From: Geobacter sp. UBA5735 | GTDB taxonomy: Bacteria > Desulfobacterota > Desulfuromonadia > Geobacterales > Geobacteraceae | Reading direction: 5' to 3' | Assembly: GCA_002419385.1 (NCBI GenBank) | Contig: DIFZ01000066.1 | Coordinates: 1 to 64,000 of the forward strand | Length of the DNA stretch: 64,000 nt | In this document: piece by piece, positions 61,479 to 64,000 of the stretch | How the letters are laid out: every line of letters starts with the position of its first letter | How positions within the stretch are numbered: position 1 is the first letter of the stretch | Program-made: the position numbers and the translations under genes | Notes under the pieces: model-generated | The model's input: the letters and a program-made list of their open reading frames with translations, nothing else | Told to the model about the DNA's origin: nothing | Database searches by the model: none

Positions 61479-61800
61479 CAGACCTCCCCATTCATATCAT
61501 GATGATAAGCCGATCCTGCGGAATGCTTTGCGTCAACACATGCGGCCGTGCCCAATCAGACGTCTGTCATGCGCCACATGCATCAGGCTTGTGCTGATCT
61601 GGAACTACCAGGGCTACGTGTCGCGACAACGCAGGCAAAAATCAATAACTGATTGATTTAAAAGGATTTTATGACTTATCACAGCATGCGTTACAAGTCA
61701 AGATATTACTGGAAGCGCGCTGTGGTTTGGCAGGCAGCGGCAACGCCTCCTTCAGAAAGGCGGGATTCAGGCCCGCTGCAACATCGCGAAGCATGCCATA
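61479..61800. other. Control region upstream of the acyl-CoA synthetase gene
   Basis: No gene is supported. On the minus strand it holds a 13-base palindrome TATCAT-G-ATGATA at 61495-61507 and an inverted repeat AAATCAAT-N5-ATTGATTT at 61639-61659. TTGACT lies upstream of the latter, but I could not fix a -10. On the other side it contains the end of the GT9 operon; no T-run terminator was seen. Confidence 0.45.
61639..61659. promoter_or_regulatory. Inverted repeat, possible transcription factor site
   Basis: AAATCAAT-AACTG-ATTGATTT is a perfect 8-bp inverted repeat about 160 bases before the acyl-CoA synthetase start. A TetR- or GntR-type fatty-acid regulator would be a natural reader, but none is encoded nearby. 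Confidence 0.4.
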
Positions 61801-62856
61801 TCAGCCGGCAAGAGCGCTTTCAACGGCCCGGACCATCGCATCCACCGTGATGCTGCGGCTGCACTGCTCATTCCTGTCGCACTCGGTGCGGAAACATGGC
61901 GAGCAGTCGAAGGATGACTGGACGACAGCATGTCCCGGACCGCGAGGGCCCCTCCTCCTGCCATCGCTGGCCCGGTAGAGGGAAACGGTGGGAGTGCCGA
62001 CAGCGGCGGCCATGTGAACAGGTCCGGTATCACCTGCAACCACGAGATCGACCTTTTTCAGCACTGCAGCAAACTCCTTCAAGAGAAAACGGTCCAGCAC
62101 CCTTGCGCCGGTCCCGATGGCCGAAGCTATCCTGGTTACCGCGGTGCGTTCCTGCTCGCTTCCCCAGGACATGAGGATGGTGGATTCGGGATACCGCTCC
62201 AGAAGAGCCTTTCCCAGCCCGACCCATCCCTCGTCGCACCAGGAGTTGGCCTGCCAGGTCGTGCCATAGTGAAACAGGAATACCAGCCCGTCGGCAAGGG
62301 TCGCCAGGAGGGTCCGCGCTGCTTCATCATCCTCAGGTGAGGTGGCTATGTCCGACGACAGTTTCATCGTGGCGAAATCTTTCCCGAACGATACGCTCAC
62401 CAGGCGGAGATAGCGGTCAGTGCTGTGGTAATCCTGTCGCCGGGCAGGAATCTGCCGGGTGGTGAAAAGGAGGTTTACGGGCTGCTGAAGGGCTTCACGG
62501 GTGAAACCGATCCGTTTGGCAGCACTGCTCAGCCAGGAGACGAGCCCGCTTTTCAGGGTGCCCTGGATATCGAATACCAGGTCGTAATCACGCGACCGCA
62601 GGGCATGCTTCACGCTCCCGATCTCTTCCCTCGTGCTCCGCGCAAAAGGCTTCCCGCACCATGCCTTGGTCCGGACCGCATAAAGCCTGCTGATCAGCGG
62701 ATTGCCCCCCAGAATGTCCTGGAAGGATTCCTCGACGACCCAGTCGATCTCCATGCCGGGCGCAACCTTGTGCAGATAATCCAGCACGGGAAGGGCATGG
62801 ATGATGTCGCTCAGATCGCCCATCATTACAATAAGGACTCGCACGTTATCGGGCAC
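61801..62856 (-). CDS. Family 9 glycosyltransferase (heptosyltransferase type)
   Basis: The 351-residue protein starts at GTG (62856); the nearby ATG at 62860 is in another frame. It has VLIVMMGDLSDIIHALPVLDYL, the WGSEQERTAVTRI block, LVVAGDTGPVHMAAAVGTPTVSLY and a Cys-rich SPCFRTECDRNEQC tail. This is the heptosyltransferase I (WaaC) type, which adds heptose to Kdo of the LPS inner core at the cytoplasmic membrane. It follows the aldolase gene by 9 bases. Confidence 0.88.
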   Translation of the reverse strand: MPDNVRVLIVMMGDLSDIIHALPVLDYLHKVAPGMEIDWVVEESFQDILGGNPLISRLYAVRTKAWCGKPFARSTREEIGSVKHALRSRDYDLVFDIQGTLKSGLVSWLSSAAKRIGFTREALQQPVNLLFTTRQIPARRQDYHSTDRYLRLVSVSFGKDFATMKLSSDIATSPEDDEAARTLLATLADGLVFLFHYGTTWQANSWCDEGWVGLGKALLERYPESTILMSWGSEQERTAVTRIASAIGTGARVLDRFLLKEFAAVLKKVDLVVAGDTGPVHMAAAVGTPTVSLYRASDGRRRGPRGPGHAVVQSSFDCSPCFRTECDRNEQCSRSITVDAMVRAVESALAG

Positions 62857-62865
62857 CCATCTTCG

Positions 62866-64000
62866 CTAATCGTCAAAATGGCCGGCCGGCCCCTTGTCAG
62901 GGTTGAGTGAAGCTGCCTTTTCAGCCATTCCGGCGCCGGTCCATTCAGCCGGGTCTTCGATCCTCTTCGCCTTGGCGCCCATATCGAAAGAACCGGCCTT
63001 CAGGATCGCCTCTACCGCACATGTCGCCGAGCCGCTGGAGTTGAGCACGTTCTGCATCAGGTTGCAGGCAAAAGCCTCGACTCCGTCGACTATCCGATCG
63101 CGGATTTCCCGCGACTGGGAAAGCAGCCTGTTCTCGAAGGGAAGATTGAGGCTCTTGTAGTCCCCTTTCTTGTACCCCTTGGAATCGGCATACGCAACCA
63201 TCTCAGCCCACAGCCCGTCCGTCATGCCCCGGTCCTTCAACTTGATGAAACTGCCGTTCCCGTCCAGGATGGCATTGCCGTAATCGTTGACTTCCAGGCC
63301 CCAGGAGACCATCTGCAGGGCCGTTGCCACATTGGCCTTGGTGGTGCTGGTCCGGGACGCGATATCCCTGAGCCTGTCCGAACTGTTGCCCGAGGTCCCA
63401 TGCTGGGCTCCCGAAATCTTGTAGGGTGCCAGTGCTTCATGAATGGAAGCCGTCAGGTCCACCTGAATACCCTGGTCATTGGCTTCGATGCCGTGGGTGG
63501 TGCCGTTGTTGAGAGCGATCCAGTCCGGGAAGATGTCATGGGCATTCAACCCCCGTATCAGGAACAACGCCTCTTCCACCGTGGAAAGCCCCTGCTTGCC
63601 CTTGATCTCTCCCACTTCGGTCTCCAGCCCTGCCCAGCAGGGAACAACGGGGGCCAGGGCAAGACTTGCCAGGAGATTCTCTTCGTCCGGCAGATGAGAA
63701 GCGTCAATGGCAATGGAGGTAATGCCGGCATCGAACATGGACGGTATCGCTACCTTTGCCGTTTCCACGTCACCGGCCGACTTGATGCCGTAATGATCCG
63801 CATGAATGGCAACCGGGACGGTAATCCCCATTTCATTGCAGAAAGAATCTACCATCATGGCCATGTTCCAGTAGTTGACCGCACAATAGCTGCCTTCCGA
63901 CTTGGCGATCTCTATGATAATGGCCGCGTCGGCCTTTTGGGCAGCTCGCAACACACCCCGGATCACAAGGGAGTTCCTGCCGTTGGCTGCCAGTGCGATG
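62866..64000 (-). CDS. Class II fructose-bisphosphate aldolase family protein (5' end cut)
   Basis: The frame stays open to the window edge (reading ...IALAANGRNSLVIRGVL), so the N-terminus is missing; the GTG at 63966 is internal. Metal-binding HADHYG, VPCWAGLETEVGEI, LNNGTTHGIEAN and GAQHGTSGNSS (zinc His) place it among class II aldolases, in the long variant with SYCAVNYWNMAMMVDSFCNE. It probably cleaves fructose-1,6-bisphosphate, though a related ketose-phosphate is possible. It is transcribed into the GT9 gene. Confidence 0.85.
   Translation of the reverse strand, partial: IALAANGRNSLVIRGVLRAAQKADAAIIIEIAKSEGSYCAVNYWNMAMMVDSFCNEMGITVPVAIHADHYGIKSAGDVETAKVAIPSMFDAGITSIAIDASHLPDEENLLASLALAPVVPCWAGLETEVGEIKGKQGLSTVEEALFLIRGLNAHDIFPDWIALNNGTTHGIEANDQGIQVDLTASIHEALAPYKISGAQHGTSGNSSDRLRDIASRTSTTKANVATALQMVSWGLEVNDYGNAILDGNGSFIKLKDRGMTDGLWAEMVAYADSKGYKKGDYKSLNLPFENRLLSQSREIRDRIVDGVEAFACNLMQNVLNSSGSATCAVEAILKAGSFDMGAKAKRIEDPAEWTGAGMAEKAASLNPDKGPAGHFDD

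Noticed and set aside
1..64000. CRISPR arrays, tRNA or rRNA genes, insertion sequences, prophage
   Set aside because: No regular spacer-repeat pattern, cloverleaf, rRNA-like sequence, transposase or integrase was found.

Overview
The window looks like chromosomal DNA of a Geobacter-type deltaproteobacterium (Desulfuromonadales/Geobacterales). This is inference from gene content: a citrate synthase of the long, eukaryote-like class, isoleucine precursor synthesis through citramalate synthase beside lysC, an AMMECR1 protein, a ModE with two TOBE domains, and many two-component proteins. Base composition is fairly GC-rich and even, with AT-rich promoter islands. I saw no rRNA, tRNA, CRISPR array, transposase or prophage gene.

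Layout. 1-6.0 kb: one end of a type VI secretion locus on the minus strand (tssH, tssK, tssF), with tssH and tssK each preceded by a promoter carrying the same short operator-like motif. 6.2-8.3 kb: thrC and a HAD nucleotidase. 8.5-13.1 kb: a signalling trio (periplasmic binding protein, hybrid histidine kinase, REC-HisKA_2 kinase) closed by a two-way terminator. 13.3-15.7 kb: an OmpA-like lipoprotein, a tautomerase and a membrane-anchored unknown. 15.7-21.7 kb (minus): DUF3108, bioF-bioH-bioC with a BirA-type operator before bioF, then a methyltransferase and a glycosyltransferase-DUF2062 fusion from their own strong promoter. 21.8-30.8 kb: a 59-residue Cys-rich SAP/Rho-N protein, a metallophosphoesterase, a MacAB-TolC-type efflux operon, a calcineurin-type phosphatase, a YjbQ protein, a DUF2156 protein and a 51-residue zinc ribbon.

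30.9-37.3 kb is one compact minus-strand operon, acpS-nnrED-CBS-tsaE-lysC-cimA-comEA, whose genes overlap or lie a few bases apart; it joins cofactor and metabolite repair, tRNA modification and the aspartate/isoleucine branch. 37.5-42.2 kb: YtxH, a TPR protein, ptsP (EI-Ntr) and modE. 42.2-50.6 kb: family-4 uracil-DNA glycosylase, phospholipase C-like protein, coaBC, a YhaM-type nuclease, a COG2509 flavoprotein, and four stress/signalling genes (REC, REC-kinase, UspA, REC). 50.6-55.4 kb: rodZ-like, PilF/PilW-like, PfkB kinase, mtnP and rlmN. 55.4-64 kb: ndk, a small lipoprotein, AMMECR1, citrate synthase, an M24 peptidase, an acyl-CoA synthetase, a heptosyltransferase-type GT9 and a class II aldolase cut by the window edge.

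Most of the window is core metabolism and envelope biology. The least expected signals are regulatory: the paired T6SS operator, the BirA box, terminator hairpins placed directly in front of two genes, and two inverted repeats before the acyl-CoA synthetase gene. Starts were often moved inward from the longest frame because a good Shine-Dalgarno sequence, signal peptide or family N-terminus lies there. Several are GTG, including two GTGA overlaps and one start at a family edge.
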